Positions 46,672 through 58,510 of a stretch of 64,000 bases of DNA are shown one piece after another. The position numbers and the translations under genes were made by a program. Position 1 is the first letter of the stretch, and every line of letters begins with the position of its first letter. Origin of the DNA: Isoetes taiwanensis (taxonomy: Eukaryota > Streptophyta > Lycopodiopsida > Isoetales > Isoetaceae). The DNA is taken from positions 56,306-120,305 of the forward strand of contig JAJEKV010000470.1 of assembly GCA_021234155.1 (NCBI GenBank), written 5' to 3'. A model generated the notes under the pieces. It had not been told where the DNA came from, ran no database searches, and saw only the letters and a program-made list of their open reading frames with translations.

Positions 46672-48590
46672 TCATGCGATATAATCTAGACCAGCCTCAT
46701 GCCATTTTTTATAAATCCTTGGATGCTTAATTGCCAAAACTGAATAATTTTGATTAGCCAGAATAGGATTCCAGAAAATAGATAGATCAATATGAAGCTT
46801 ATCTCTTGAGATAAATTGAAAGCTAGGAGAGATAGAATTCCAGGCCTTAATCAAATTACCCATTAGGGGTGAAATATTAGAGGCTGGTTTCATATGAGTA
46901 AATGGCAGAGTGAGGGAGCAGATGATGAATAGAGGATGACCATAAGAATGACTTTCCTTGATCCAGAATCTGATAAACTTATAAGCAGGTGATTGACTTC
47001 CATGAATGGCCTTCCAAACAAACTTCCCTGTGAAAGATTGAGCCTGAAGAAACAACTTTTTACAACCGAGATGACTAGAATTCTTAGATTGACAAATAGA
47101 GCTCCAGTTGACAAGATGACTCCCTTTCCAGATGAAATTCCTAAAAATTTTCTCCAACTCCAAATAAACACTTTTGGGAGCAACTAAGGCTGTGAAGAAG
47201 TAGACATGAGAGCTTGCAAGAACTGAATTAGCAATAATGGTTCTATCAGCAAGAGTAAGATAGTTCCTGCAATTGTTCAAACTTCTTCTTAATTCTCCCG
47301 AAAGAATAGGATCCCAAAGGCCTTTAATAGTATGATTCATGGAAAGAGGCATTCCGGCAATTTAGTAGCATGGCGGAGAGAACATTAATTCCTAAGTCTT
47401 TGATGAGGATGTCTCCAATGATCAAGCTTTTGTTAATGTTAAAATTTGAATGCCCCGAGGTAGCTGAAAATTGATTTAGGATTTTGAGAAAGAATTCAAT
47501 ATTAGCCATGTCTGCATCAAGGGAAGAGAAAGTGTCATCAGTATATTGGAGAATAGTGAGACACTTATCAGAACCAGGTAGTTTTAACCCCTTGATTTGA
47601 CCAATATTCGATAATGGATACTAGAAGGAACACCATTTACAATCTTGTAAATGGTGTAAATTCCAGATCGAACTCGGCTCGATCTGGAATTTAGGCCAAA
47701 AATAAGATTTATCAATTTAGGAGGAAAGCCAAGTTTAGACATAGCAAAGTCCAAGAAATCCCATCTGACTGAGTCAAAAGCACGTTTGCAGGCCAGTTTG
47801 AGAAGAATACAATTTTGATTAGAGATCTTATTTCAATGAAACCCTTCCATAGTCGCCACATAATTATCAAGAATATACCTACTTGGCGTTAAAAGGCGGT
47901 GATTTTGACCGGATATTCCTTTGCAGAAAGCCATTAATTCTCGAGGCAATGATTTTGGCACAAAAGCTTATAAGTAGTGTTTGTGAGAGAGATAGGTCTT
48001 CAATCTTGGAATTTGGAAGGGGCAATCTTAGGAATCAAAGAGATAAAACCACTAGAGATAGAAGGATGAAGATGTTCAGCATTGCATAAAGCATGCACAA
48101 GGGAAGTAAGATCATTTTTGAAAATATCCCAGAATTTAATATAAAATTCAGCGGGAAGACCATCGGGGCGGGATATTTTCCCTTACTAAAAAGAGATTAG
48201 AGTATTAAGGATTTCTTCTTGGGAAGGTAAGACAATGATGAAGTCATCTATATTTTCTGGAGCAGAAGGTAAGATATTGTTCACAAAACTCATGAAGTCA
48301 TTTGCCTCCATAATTTCATTAATAGGGATAGGCCCGCAATGAAAAAGATCCATATATCTGCTTTTAAAGAAGTTGGCAATCTCAGAATGAGAAGTGTAAT
48401 TGTTACCATTATCATCCTTAACTTCAGTAATAGAGTTTCTCAACACCCTGCTTTTAGCAACTCTAAAGAAGAATTTTGTACTACCAGAATCCATATCATT
48501 AGTATATTTAATTTTACATCTGATAGCAGAACTTTTTGCCTCCATCCCTTCAATGTTCTTAATTCTTCTCTCTAAAATCTCCTCACCCAC
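46672..48590 (-). CDS. L1 reverse transcriptase, broken
   Basis: From 48590: RVLRNSITEVKDDNGN, GPDGLPAEFY (in shifted frame, about 48160), WRPISLTNTTYKLLAK-like, ACKRAFDSVRWDFLDF (catalytic Asp region), NGVPS, CLTILQYTDDTFSS (YADD-equivalent YTDD, about 47545), and the thumb LTLADRTIIANSVLASSHVY with FRNFIWKGS in the frame 47352-46672. The normal segment RGLRQGDPLSP between NGVPS and YTDD is absent and is replaced by hairpin DNA at 47631-47693. The RT is therefore inactive. Confidence 0.85.
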
Positions 48591-48795
48591 CTGAAGATTG
48601 GAGTTTGTAGGATCATTGATTCATGGAATATGAATATCTGTCAACAATATCACTCTCATTTAAATTTCCAGTGAGCTCCTCAAAGAAGGTCCTAAATTGG
48701 GAACAAAACTTCTCATTGTCAAGAAGAGAAGTATTAAATTTGTAAGGAGTACTTCTCTCCCTTTGGATCTTAGTAATATGAAAAGTATGTAAAAA

Positions 48796-49483
48796 CTAAG
48801 GTTGATGGTCAGAGATAGAAGTTCTCTCATCACTAGTGACATAGTTGTTGTCCCAAAAGGCTGTAGAAGGATTTGATACATAAAATCTATCCAAAGTGCA
48901 GTAAACTCTTGCATTGTCCTTTTGTTTGTTTGACCAGGTATAAGTAGCAGTAGAAGAGGGAATATGGATCAAGCCATTTTCTGAAATGAGGGAATCCCAA
49001 TTATCCTTTTCAGCCCTAGTCAAATTTATTTTATTTCCCAATTTCAAATCCCAAGAAGAGTATTATTAAAGTCCCCAGCAATAATCCAGTTGTCAATGCT
49101 TTGAGTAGCCAGCCAATTGTTTATTTCTATCCATATGGGCTCTCTATCTCTGGGAGAAGTAGGAGCATAAACATTAATAATACCAAAGTTAGAATTAGAT
49201 ACAGAGCATATAATAGCTTGCCATGCCTTTGAGGGACTATTATAGAAGAGATTATGGTTAATCTCTCTCTTCCAAATGATAGCTAACCCACCACTAGCAC
49301 GGAAGAATCAATCAGTTGAGGAGGAAGAAAGATAAATCCAATCCCAGTTACCACACTCAAAGAGGGTAGTTTGAGTTCTTCCAAAAGAATGATATCAGCA
49401 TTATACAGTCTAATTTGAGCAATGGTACGTCTCCTTTTTAAAGGGCCTTTAATGCCTCTAAGATTCCACGAGAGAATCTTCAT
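48796..49483 (-). CDS. L1 ORF2 endonuclease domain, broken
   Basis: Starts MKILSWNLRGIKGPLKRRR (Asn of the APE-like active site) with ADIILLEELKLPS, continues through a frame break, and ends in TYTWSNKQKDNARVYCTLDR, FYVS and SDHQP, the final His-containing motif. This nuclease would nick target DNA to prime reverse transcription. Family motif QETK reads EELK here. Confidence 0.85.
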
Positions 49484-49597
49484 GACATAAATTCAGAGAA
49501 GGGATTTAGAAGAAGACTTATATTTTGATTTTTTTGGATTTTCTCTTACTTCTTAGTATTTTGAGCGGGGAGTTTTATTCATTCGGACAAGACCTTC

Positions 49598-50121
49598 CTA
49601 AATTATTCCCATTCTTCTTAGTAGTTTTTTTTTTGATTGATCCTTCTCCGCTTTGAGAATTTTTTTGGGATTCTCCGAGTAATATTCTTCCTTACCCCAA
49701 TTTTCCTTATCACTTCCATATCCCTCAAGAGTCAAAAAAAACCTCCGAGGAGAAAACTGAAACATAGAATTATTTTTAATGTTTATAGGAGCAGAATCAA
49801 AGACTTGCCTGGTATTTTCTCTTTCTTGAAACTTCTTCTCTTCCATAGTTTTATCTTCTGGAGTCTCAGGAACAAACTCATTACCAAAATCTTGAGCATT
49901 CGATATTTGATGATCTTGATGAGTTCTAATTGCTCTTTTGAGGTTGAATAATCTGAAGTTGCAAAAAGCCATCTAATCGCAAACTTGCTTGATGTCTTTG
50001 GAGAACTAATAGGACCTTCCACCAATAGGGAGGGAGCAGAGAGGTTTGAATGGCGGCTGAATTGATATATCAACTTTGGCTTGAGGGGTTGTATGAGGCA
50101 AGGGACTATGAGAGGTGTCAC
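49598..50121 (-). CDS. Possible L1 ORF1, frameshifted
   Basis: Two overlapping frames (50121-49783 and 49972-49598) upstream of ORF2 are polar and charge-rich (KKFQERENTR, KKILKAEKDQSKKKLLRR). Position suggests the nucleic-acid-binding ORF1 protein; I see no DUF4283 or CCHC motif. Confidence 0.4.
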
Positions 50122-50209
50122 ATACTTTGCTCTTATCTAATTTAGAATCTAGATCACTAAAAGGTCGATAATGCACGAAAAGGATTTTGTGAGTTGACTT
50201 GTGAGTTAA

Positions 50210-51150
50210 CTTGGTGCGGGCGGCCGGTTTCCATGGAAGAATCTTTTGCCAAAGTCAAAAGCGTAAGGGGACTTGGAACTATAAATATCGAGGGAAGCAA
50301 GGGTTGGCTTTGGCAAAGCAAAATATTTTCATAAAGCTTCTTATGATAAGATTAAGCATCCCATATCTATTACGATCGAGGCATTACATTAGTAAATGCC
50401 ACCCTTATGGTTGGAGAAACCTAAAAGATGGACTGCCCCAATCTATTTGTTTTCCATTCTCTGTTCCAACCACCACTCCAAGTCTTATTAAAAGTGGATA
50501 AAGGCTTGGCTTGAAATTAAAGGATGTACAGTGGGAAAAGGGTTTATCCATGGATCAATCCATTTTACGGAATCCCGCTCTCATTTTGGATAATCGACGA
50601 CATCTGCCTAGCTTGTCATTTCCTCGATCAACCAAAACTTTGGAAGCAAAAGGGATTATTATGATCGAGAGATCTCTATGATAATAATGGGATTATTTTA
50701 TTTCATAACTTTCAGTCCTTGCATAGGAAGGTCAACAAACCACCGATGCTTTATGAAGCCATTATTTATATCAATGATGAATGGTAGATGGTCCCCTCCC
50801 TTGACTCTTGGAAGCATAATGGTGTAACCAGGTTACAAGGTCAATTTCGCTACAAATTTCTCATGAGAAATCGGGATTTACCATTCACCTAAAATGGGGA
50901 GTTTCCTCGGATGCGGCTAGAGCGGAACCTCAAGTTTATGTGGAGCAGCCCAATTAATCCAAAAAATCAAAGCCTTTATGTGGCGGCTCACGGCACAAGG
51001 GATTGGCAACTAATTGTAAAGAGATTTAAGCTTTCAATGACTAACTCGATATTTGTGATGGATGTCTAGCCCACAAGGAAGATGAAAACCGGCTATTCGG
51101 ATCTTGCCTATGGTGCGAATGGGTTTTGGAAATGGCCTCTCGAGATCCTT
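50210..51150 (+). mobile_element. L1 fragment, 3' part, opposite orientation
   Basis: Plus-strand frames give GWRNLKDGLPQSICFPFS, LHRKVNKPPMLYEAIIYIND and WSSPINPKNQSLYVAAHGTR, then a degraded CDGC..HKEDE..LF..C.WCEWV pattern (about 51055-51125). This is the zf-RVT region of an L1 ORF2. It directly abuts the 5' side of the minus-strand L1, so one may have inserted beside the other. Confidence 0.6.
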
Positions 51151-51154
51151 GGCC

Positions 51155-53840
51155 AAAATCTAGTCAACCTAAATCAGGAAGGAATTCCTCATGCCTAACA
51201 ACCCTACGGACTGGAGAATTTATATCCTCCTTCCAAACCAGCATCATGCAAAAAATCATAGGTATAAATTGCAGCAAAAAATCATGGTATAAATTGACTT
51301 GCAATTTTGAAACAGGTATTTAACAATGCACAAAACCACTTATGCAAATGTCAATATTGAAGTAGATGATGGATGATAAGAAAAAACATTTATAAAATAG
51401 TGCTCTTTGTAATGTCAGGACTTTTTTTTTCTTTATTTTTCTACTTTTCCAGCCATGTCATGCCATCAATTGAATCCTACAGCAATTTAATAATGCACTT
51501 CAATATGACTATGGGCTTTGCTTAAAATCCTGCACACTTGTGTGACCATGAAAATACACGGTTTTATAGTACCATTTTAATGCTCCCTAATCTGTTTTAA
51601 TTTCAGAAGATAAGTATTTTGATGCTCTCTAGTTATTATATATATATATTTGTAATATCGACCAATTCCAAATTGTAGCTTCATGAACATAAGATGGCTC
51701 GTTAACAAAAATTTGATCCAATGCCACTTTTATTTACATCACACACTAGAGTAAAAGGCCAAGTTCAGAGGGGATAATAATCCTTCTAATACCACCTGGT
51801 TTCATGGTCTGGAGGCCTAATTCAAAGCCAGGAATCATGCCCTTGATGCGAATCTAGTTTTCTTAATGCCAATTCTAGTCTTAGCGAGCGCGCCTTGCAA
51901 ATAATTCTTTGTCAACCCTTACTTGATTCATTGTAAACCGAATAATGGAAAATTACTGTGTGCAAGTTACATGGTTTGAGCGAGAGGATATCCTGCATAA
52001 TTTAAAAAGCATGTAAATCAAATGAGTTATAAAGGGAGGGCGACTTGTTTGAGCAAAATATCATTGAGCAGAGGCAAAATATCATTGAACCATTGCAAAT
52101 GCTAACATCTAATATCTCGATATCGCTTCCCTACTGGTTCAAGGAAAGCTCTTGAGTGATATGCTATGGAAGGGAAAAATGAAAAGAAGAATATACAAAC
52201 CAGAGCTATCGATAAACACCTAAATGGCCATGGTTGATCCATTGGTTGGAGATATCTCGCAATAAATATTATTATAAATTCTGGTTTCATGAAGACATGT
52301 AAGGACAAAGAATTATGAAGAATGTAGGCAAAAAAGGAAATAATAATGCTTCATCTAGCATAGATCTGCCTCTGTTATTGTATTTTCTGTGAGCAAATAG
52401 ATGAAGCGAAGCAAAAGCAAATGAGTCAAATAACTAAAACAAAAAAGGGGGAATCATTTCTCAAAAACAAAATAGCTTGAGCAGATCCATTATCTGCGTT
52501 TCTTACTTGTTTGACTTGACATATAAATAATGCTTGTTGGGAAATTAGAAACTGAAGATTCACAATATATCTAGAGGAATCGAATCATAAAATTCTACAT
52601 TGACAATATACCATCGCCTAGATAGTTTTAAAACGACGCTAAAGAATGAGCTTCTTGTTTGAGCTAAAAGTTGAACTTTTGAATTCTTGCTAATGACTCA
52701 TTTCTTCAATGCTTTTACAACATCCCTTGCTTGCTTTGTTTTAATTGAAATAGAAAAATTATGTTCTTATGGAGGGTAGGCATGGCGATATTTCTACCTC
52801 GAAGTTTCTCAACCCGATTCTCTACCTCTCAGTGACTGTTGTTGCAACTATTAATACAAAATTTCAAATAAGAATTGGCAATCGAATGTATCATCTTGCT
52901 TCAAAACTACATAAAGCAGTAGCATAGAATTATACATATGCTATGGTCACAAAAGTTACAAAAATACCTCCACTCCTCACATACAAAGGTTTCTTGGACC
53001 CAAAATCTGCCAAATTGGTTCGCTATTGGAGTAGCACTAAATCGGCCTCTCAGCAAAAATAAGGTTGCATGAGGAAAGGAACGACAAAAAAACATGGGAG
53101 ACCCACATTCTTCAAAGTGTCGAGTTCCACTATGTGCTGGCTTGAGCTCTTGTCGATGAAAGCACCCGAGTATCCAGCATCAGCAGCAACAGAATTCACA
53201 GGAGAAGAAGCCAGGCTCGCATCTTCTGCCATCACAGCCTTGGCCTCTTGCTCCTGCAGGAGTTAGAAGGAATAGACCTAAAAATGTGTTGTTCAACCAT
53301 AAGATTGAGAGATTGTCAAATCTTAACCATAGGATCAAGTGGTCAAACCTTAGCCATTGGATCTAGGGCGTGATCAACGACACTAAAACACTATAATATA
53401 GTTATCTCTAATATATATTTGTAATATGGATGATAAGGGGGCAGCTTAGAGGTATGTGGTATTGTTATGGGAAGTTATCACGTGTAAGCTTTATAAAATA
53501 TTAAGGATCAGGTTATACGTTTTAGAGACTGACATCTAAGCCTAATAGTATTTTGAGAAGTTTTAGAAAGCTCGAGCTTGAAGCTTGGTTCTGAAAGGGC
53601 CTAGGCCCGTTGTCCGGGAAGTTCCCAGATTGTCCGGCATCGGATAAAATAGGGAGAGGCGAAGAGTCCGTGCCCATATTGGCGAGATGGCAAACTTGTT
53701 AGTAACGCAATATTTGACAAGGAGTCCTTCCCTCTAATCCAAGCTTTCTATAGATCATCTGGGAATATCTTCAATCCGTTACCAGATCGTATATAGTTAA
53801 GATAATCATACTTTGATCCAACGGTATCCAATGGTTATTA
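51155..53840. other. AT-rich intergenic DNA
   Basis: No gene recognised. (TA)n at about 51630-51645. The words ACCATARGATC near 53298-53370 repeat three times and may be a MITE end. A frame at 53050-53266 is open on both strands but has no known domain. Confidence 0.45.
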
Positions 53841-53842
53841 GA

Positions 53843-54298
53843 TTAGGTTAATGTGCGAGGACCAGCATTTGAGTAAAGTTCTGCTACATAGTCCAATGTA
53901 GATCCAGTAGCCAGGCATGTCAATGCAATGGCAACTTTTTTTGGCACTTCTATTGCCATACGCATATTGGTATCTCGTTTCAATAGGACAGGGTGCAAAA
54001 TATCACAAACCCATTGAAAGGTTGCTCTAGAAACCCTCATTCTTTGTCGAAACATTCTATCTGTGTGGCTCAGTGATAGAATGTTCTCGTAGAAGCCCTC
54101 GACCGGCTTATGCACCCAACAAATAGGCTTTGCCCTCTTCATGAAAGGCATATAGCTTACTAATTCAATCACCTGCATACACGCCTTCATATATCTTGTT
54201 GACGGCCGTGCATCACTAGGCCTCAATAACTCTAGCATGATGAAAACGTGAAGTGCTTGGCAAATTTGAAGTAGACCCTTTCGCATAGTCAGATCCAT
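53843..54298 (-). pseudogene. PIF/Harbinger transposase, N-terminal part
   Basis: The start is the first ATG on the minus strand (54298). The product has FYENILSLSHTDRMFRQRMR and VSRATFQWVCDILHPVLLKR, then IEVPKKVAIALTCLATGSTL and YVAELY. This is the helix-turn-helix DNA-binding part of HARBI1/ALP1-like transposases (family FR..FRMSR.TF..L...L). The catalytic DDE domain should follow at 53840 and below but is missing, so the copy is truncated. A trihelix-like partner ORF lies upstream on the same strand, as in intact PIF elements. Confidence 0.8.
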
Positions 54299-54299
54299 G

Positions 54300-54975
54300 C
54301 CGAAAGAATGTAAGTGTTGAAGCAAATAAACACATTCAGCGCAAGTAGAGCATCAATAAATAGACAATGGTAATTGCATATGGGAATGAAACAAAACATT
54401 GACAATAAACTAGTACTAGATTGGAAACACAACTAATGAGAATGATTTGACATTTAGAAAACACTTGTTACTTCATTGACAACAAAGTTGACTATTGGCA
54501 AATAGAAGACTAGTTTAACAACTCAAATTGGCAACTACTGCAGTTTCTCAAAGAGGCCTTGCAAACTTTGAGATATTCCCCTCAGCATATTTAATTTTTC
54601 CTTCTCTAGTGCAAGGTTATCATCCTGGGCCTTCTCACTTATTTCAGTCATTCTTTTAATTGCCAAAGCAACCTCTGATGCCGCACCTTTTGCTTTTCTT
54701 TTTTTCTTTGGATTTCGTTTTCCTTCTCATCCGTGTGTCAACTACTTACCCCCATCTTCTTTGTCAATGTTTGTCTTACTACTCTCCCACCTTACGTCTC
54801 AACATTTTCAACCTCTTAGTATTTTTTACGCCATGGGTGTATTAGCATCTATGGCACTATCATGAGCATAACAAACAACGTGAGCACGCGTTCAGCGATG
54901 TCTTTGGTCTATTAAATCAAACCACTTACACTTCTCGGATCTTTACTTTTGAGAGATTATTTTGGGCCTTGTCTT
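54300..54975. other. Spacer between PIF transposase and partner ORF
   Basis: AT-rich, no coding signal. Confidence 0.45.
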
Positions 54976-54977
54976 GT

Positions 54978-55304
54978 TTATAGTCTCCATAGGCGCTTGC
55001 CACTTCTTCCTACACCCATCAGCATCTTTGTCCACGTCTGGACATCGTGCCACTGCTTCGCTGCGTACAATTTTTGCCAAATATCAAAACCATATTTTCC
55101 CGCTTTGGTAATGAACTCCTCGTGCATTTCTCCACGTAAATGGATTAGGGCGACCACCCAATTATCCTTCCAGTTTGTGCCTCTTCCTTTCTGCACGTCT
55201 CCAGTAGGTGTTTTAGCAGGCTCCTTTACTTTTCTTCCCGCGAGGTTTTTCTTTTGACCCGATTCTTGAACAATTTCAGTAAGGTTTTGGTTTGGCTCAT
55301 TCAC
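54978..55304 (-). CDS. Myb/trihelix-like ORF1 of the PIF element
   Basis: Contains TNWKDNWVVALIHLRGEMHE followed by KAGKYGFDIWQKL and WHDVQTWTKMLMGV. Spaced aromatic residues fit a single Myb/SANT or trihelix repeat, the DNA-binding partner that PIF/Harbinger transposases need for nuclear entry and end binding. The frame runs in from an upstream non-ATG codon, so the true start is unclear; a Lys-rich leader (GQKKNLAGRKVKEPAKTP) could be a nuclear signal. Confidence 0.6.
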   Translation of the reverse strand: MNEPNQNLTEIVQESGQKKNLAGRKVKEPAKTPTGDVQKGRGTNWKDNWVVALIHLRGEMHEEFITKAGKYGFDIWQKLYAAKQWHDVQTWTKMLMGVGRSGKRLWRL

Positions 55305-55309
55305 AATAG

Positions 55310-56785
55310 GGGGGCTAGCATAAGGTTATACTTGAGGGAAAGAGGATCGTCTTGCAACTGGACCACGTGAAAATGCATGAAATGAGACAGGATAATTTGG
55401 AAGGTTCAGAGAAGGTTGAGAGGAAGGTATTTCTTGCGATTGATTCCTCAAGGCTTTGGGTATAAGGGTAGGGCCGAATATCCTTGAGGCATGTAGGAGT
55501 AACCATCAAATCCATCCATGGCAGATATCTGGGAATCTAAAATGGCAAATAAAGAAAAAAGAAGAATGATAAGTTCAAAGTTATAGTGCAAAAAAGAAAA
55601 AAACAATGATCACATCATTTACAAGATACAAATTCACAATTCACTACTTGGAAAAATGTCTAGTAAAAATGCAAAATACCAATATAAAAAAAATAATTGA
55701 TAGAATATAAAATACCAATATAAATTGATAGAAGAACATGCAAAACCATTGATAGAAGCAAATGCAAAGACCAATTGTGATAGAATACTTTTGTAGCTAA
55801 TAATAGTACAAAGACCAATTGGTTAACAATAGTACAATAGTAGGAAAATTTGAATCGTAGAATAGTTGGAAAAAAGTAAACACTGGTAAACACAATAGTA
55901 CAAAATAGTAAACACTGGTAAACACAATAGTACAAGAGTGGTTGGAAAATAGTAAACACCGGTAAAATAGTACGAGGGGTGGCGGGAATAGTAGAAAAAA
56001 TCGGTGACATTGGTAGGAATAGTACAGTGACTAGGAATAGTACACTGATAGAAATAGTACTGCTGACAGACGATTTTCAACAGACAACAATAACAGGAGG
56101 TTGGATTATAACCACAGATAGTAGAAACAATAGAAACAAGAGGTCGGATTAACAAGCAGGATTAACAAGAGGTCGGATTTTTACGGATTTAAGGCGAGTT
56201 GATTCAAGACATACTTAGAATTCAAGCGAGTTCAGTTGATTTGGATTTTCCGTGAGGTTTTCGGATTTTTCAGACTTGGAATAAACAGACTCGGATTTGG
56301 ATTTTTCACAGAGTTCGGATTTTCAGACTTGGAATAAACAAGAACACACAGACCCACAAGGATCTACAACAATTTGATCAGAGTTTCGATTAGGATTACT
56401 GACCCACAAAGGCAAATGATAAACTCGATCTACAAATACCTTAGCTTCTACAATCCGACCACTCCAATCTTCAATCCGACCTGCAATCCATCCACTCCAA
56501 GCCATCCGACCACTCCAATCCGTCCACTCCAATCCGACCTGCAATCCGTCCACTATTTGAAGTACTCTCTGCTGTCGATTCCATACCTGGCCCTGTCGAT
56601 TCCATTCGATTCCATTCCAGCTGCCTCTTCTGCTTCTCTGCTTTGTTTAATTGTTTCTTGTCAACTTTTTTTTTAGGACACCCGAATCATGCGGCAGAGA
56701 AGCTCGCCGATTGGATAGAAGAGCCTACCTTATTTTGTGGCAGGGGGTTTCCCCCGGAGTAAAATGCTCCTCTTAAGTTGTACGG
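55310..56785. repeat. AT-rich DNA with short-unit repeats
   Basis: AATAGTAC/GTAAACACYGGTAAA words recur about ten times at 55800-56065. GGATTTTCAGACTTGGAATAAACA occurs twice at about 56260-56340. ATCCGACCACTCCA/ATCCGACCTGCAATCC units recur at 56445-56560. No gene seen. Confidence 0.6.
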
Positions 56786-56789
56786 ACCA

Positions 56790-57545
56790 ATTTTTTTTTT
56801 TTTTTTTTGAAGGATCAAATATATATTAATTGGAACTCATCAATGACATACATACGCCAAGTGATATCATACACCTACACACCACATTTGGTTATGTAGG
56901 GATAACCACTCAGCTATGAAGCTAAACTTTTATAAGAGAGATGAAAGAGCATCGTGGGCTTGGGAAGCCCACTCCTCCTCCTCAAATGCAGCAAGATATT
57001 GCCGAACCTTTTGTTTCAAAGATGGCCATAAGCTGTTAGAATGAAGATATTCTTGAGAGAATACAAATTTTCTCCGCCTTTTCCATATTAACCATAGAAG
57101 CCATCCTTTGCACAAATTCAAAGCAACTCTTTTCCCGGTTTGCCAAGATAATGGGTATAGACCAAACAAGATCTCTTTTTCTGAAATAGAGGTCTCAAAC
57201 GCATCCTTCAATTTTTTCCCATCTTTGGGTGGAGTTCTATACAATTCAGGGAAACAATGTTGATTGTTTCTACTTCTCGACCGCACATTGGGCAATTGGA
57301 TGATACATCAAGGTTGAACTTGCTCACTAATCGTTGACCACGACTTCTCTATGAAAAATTTGCCATATTAGTGTGTGGATACCTTTGGTGGTACATGGCT
57401 CCTCCAAACCCATTTCCATATTTGAGTGACCTGGTGATCTTCTAATGCTAACTCCCACTTTGGGAGGGAGACTTATCGGTTCATTCACATGCAGGATCTT
57501 GTATGCCTTTGAAAAAAAAAAACCCCTTATCATTAAAATAGTCGG
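56790..57545 (-). mobile_element. L1 fragment, 5'-truncated
   Basis: Ends in a 20-nt A tail on the minus strand (T run at 56791-56810). Coding remains give KAYKILHVNEPISLP, IWKWVWRSHVPPKVSTLIWQ (shifted), PNVRSR (for CPMC) and LLWLIWKRRRKFVFSQEYLH, which is the zf-RVT and terminal region of L1 ORF2. Confidence 0.8.
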
Positions 57546-57549
57546 ATCC

Positions 57550-58508
57550 CCTTCCTCTTGTATTTTTGGGTTTTCACGGAAATCGAAGCCGGCGGGATTT
57601 TTTGGCGAAAAAATTTTGGAGCCGGTGAAAATGGCGGAAATATTTATGATAGGCTAATTTCGACTTTGCCTTTAGGTAAAACGTTTTTACTTTTTTAGGG
57701 TTTTTAGTTTTTCTTTCTTGATCTTTTGGAACAACGGCCTGAATGGCAGAGATGGAGGAGATCGCCTCTGTGATGAAGGGCGGCGCGGATTTGATGCCGA
57801 ACTGCGGTTTTGCACACTCGGTGCTTATTTGAGAGCAATATGGAGTGGGATTTTATTTGATACTCTCTACGCTACATGCTGCTCTCAAGTCAATACCAGG
57901 TGTTCAAACATCGAACATTCTTTTATTCTCGCCTATCCGCTTCACAATTTCTATCATCAACATGGTATATTTCTACTTTTATATTTTTAGTGCAACAAAA
58001 AAATCATTGATGCTATGCATTTGTGTATTGCATTTGAATGCAAGAATGGTAAAACCGTGGTTACTTGCTCATTGGCACTTGCTCATTTTTCTATATTTTT
58101 TATATTTTACATATCTAATTTTGCGAGGCAGATAACTATCATCTTACAGCAAGTATAAGCAGCCATTTGTTAGCAAAATCCGGATTCTTTCATCTTTTGC
58201 AATCACGCTTCCACGATTCCTATCATCAACAAGGGTATGGGCAGCATTTTTACTTCATATTTTAGTTCTAGAACAGTAAAAAATTCGTGGATCTTGTGCA
58301 TTTCAACTTTATATTTTTTATTCAAAATGGTAGAAAACCGTGAATGCTTGTTGATAGATACTACTCATTTCTGTAATCTTGTATTTTTGTAATTTTGTAG
58401 GAAGATAAGCTGTCATTCTAGAACAAGAATGAACCGTATTAATTGTTCAATGTCATCCGATTTGTCAAACTAATGGCATATATATATTTTTTGTTTGAGA
58501 AAATTCTG
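57550..58508. other. Region upstream of the hAT-like ORF
   Basis: AT-rich. TATCATCAACATGGTAT (57950) and TATCATCAACAAGGGTAT (58218) begin related stretches about 268 bp apart. The GC-richer frame 57718-57990 starts MIFWNNGLNGRDGGD and is unassigned. Confidence 0.4.
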
Positions 58509-58510
58509 CA

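Larger units (their letters stand above)
45191..50121 (-). mobile_element. L1-type LINE, near full length, decayed
   Basis: Reading on the minus strand: a possible ORF1 (50121-49598), an ORF2 endonuclease (starting 49483), reverse transcriptase, zinc-binding RT-associated domain and a 3' poly(A)-like end, seen on the plus strand as (ATT)n and T-run at 45191-45216. Domain order is that of plant L1 elements. ORF2 has several stops and a deletion in the RT, so it is not autonomous. AT-rich unlike the YADD/YKYLG family. Confidence 0.9.
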
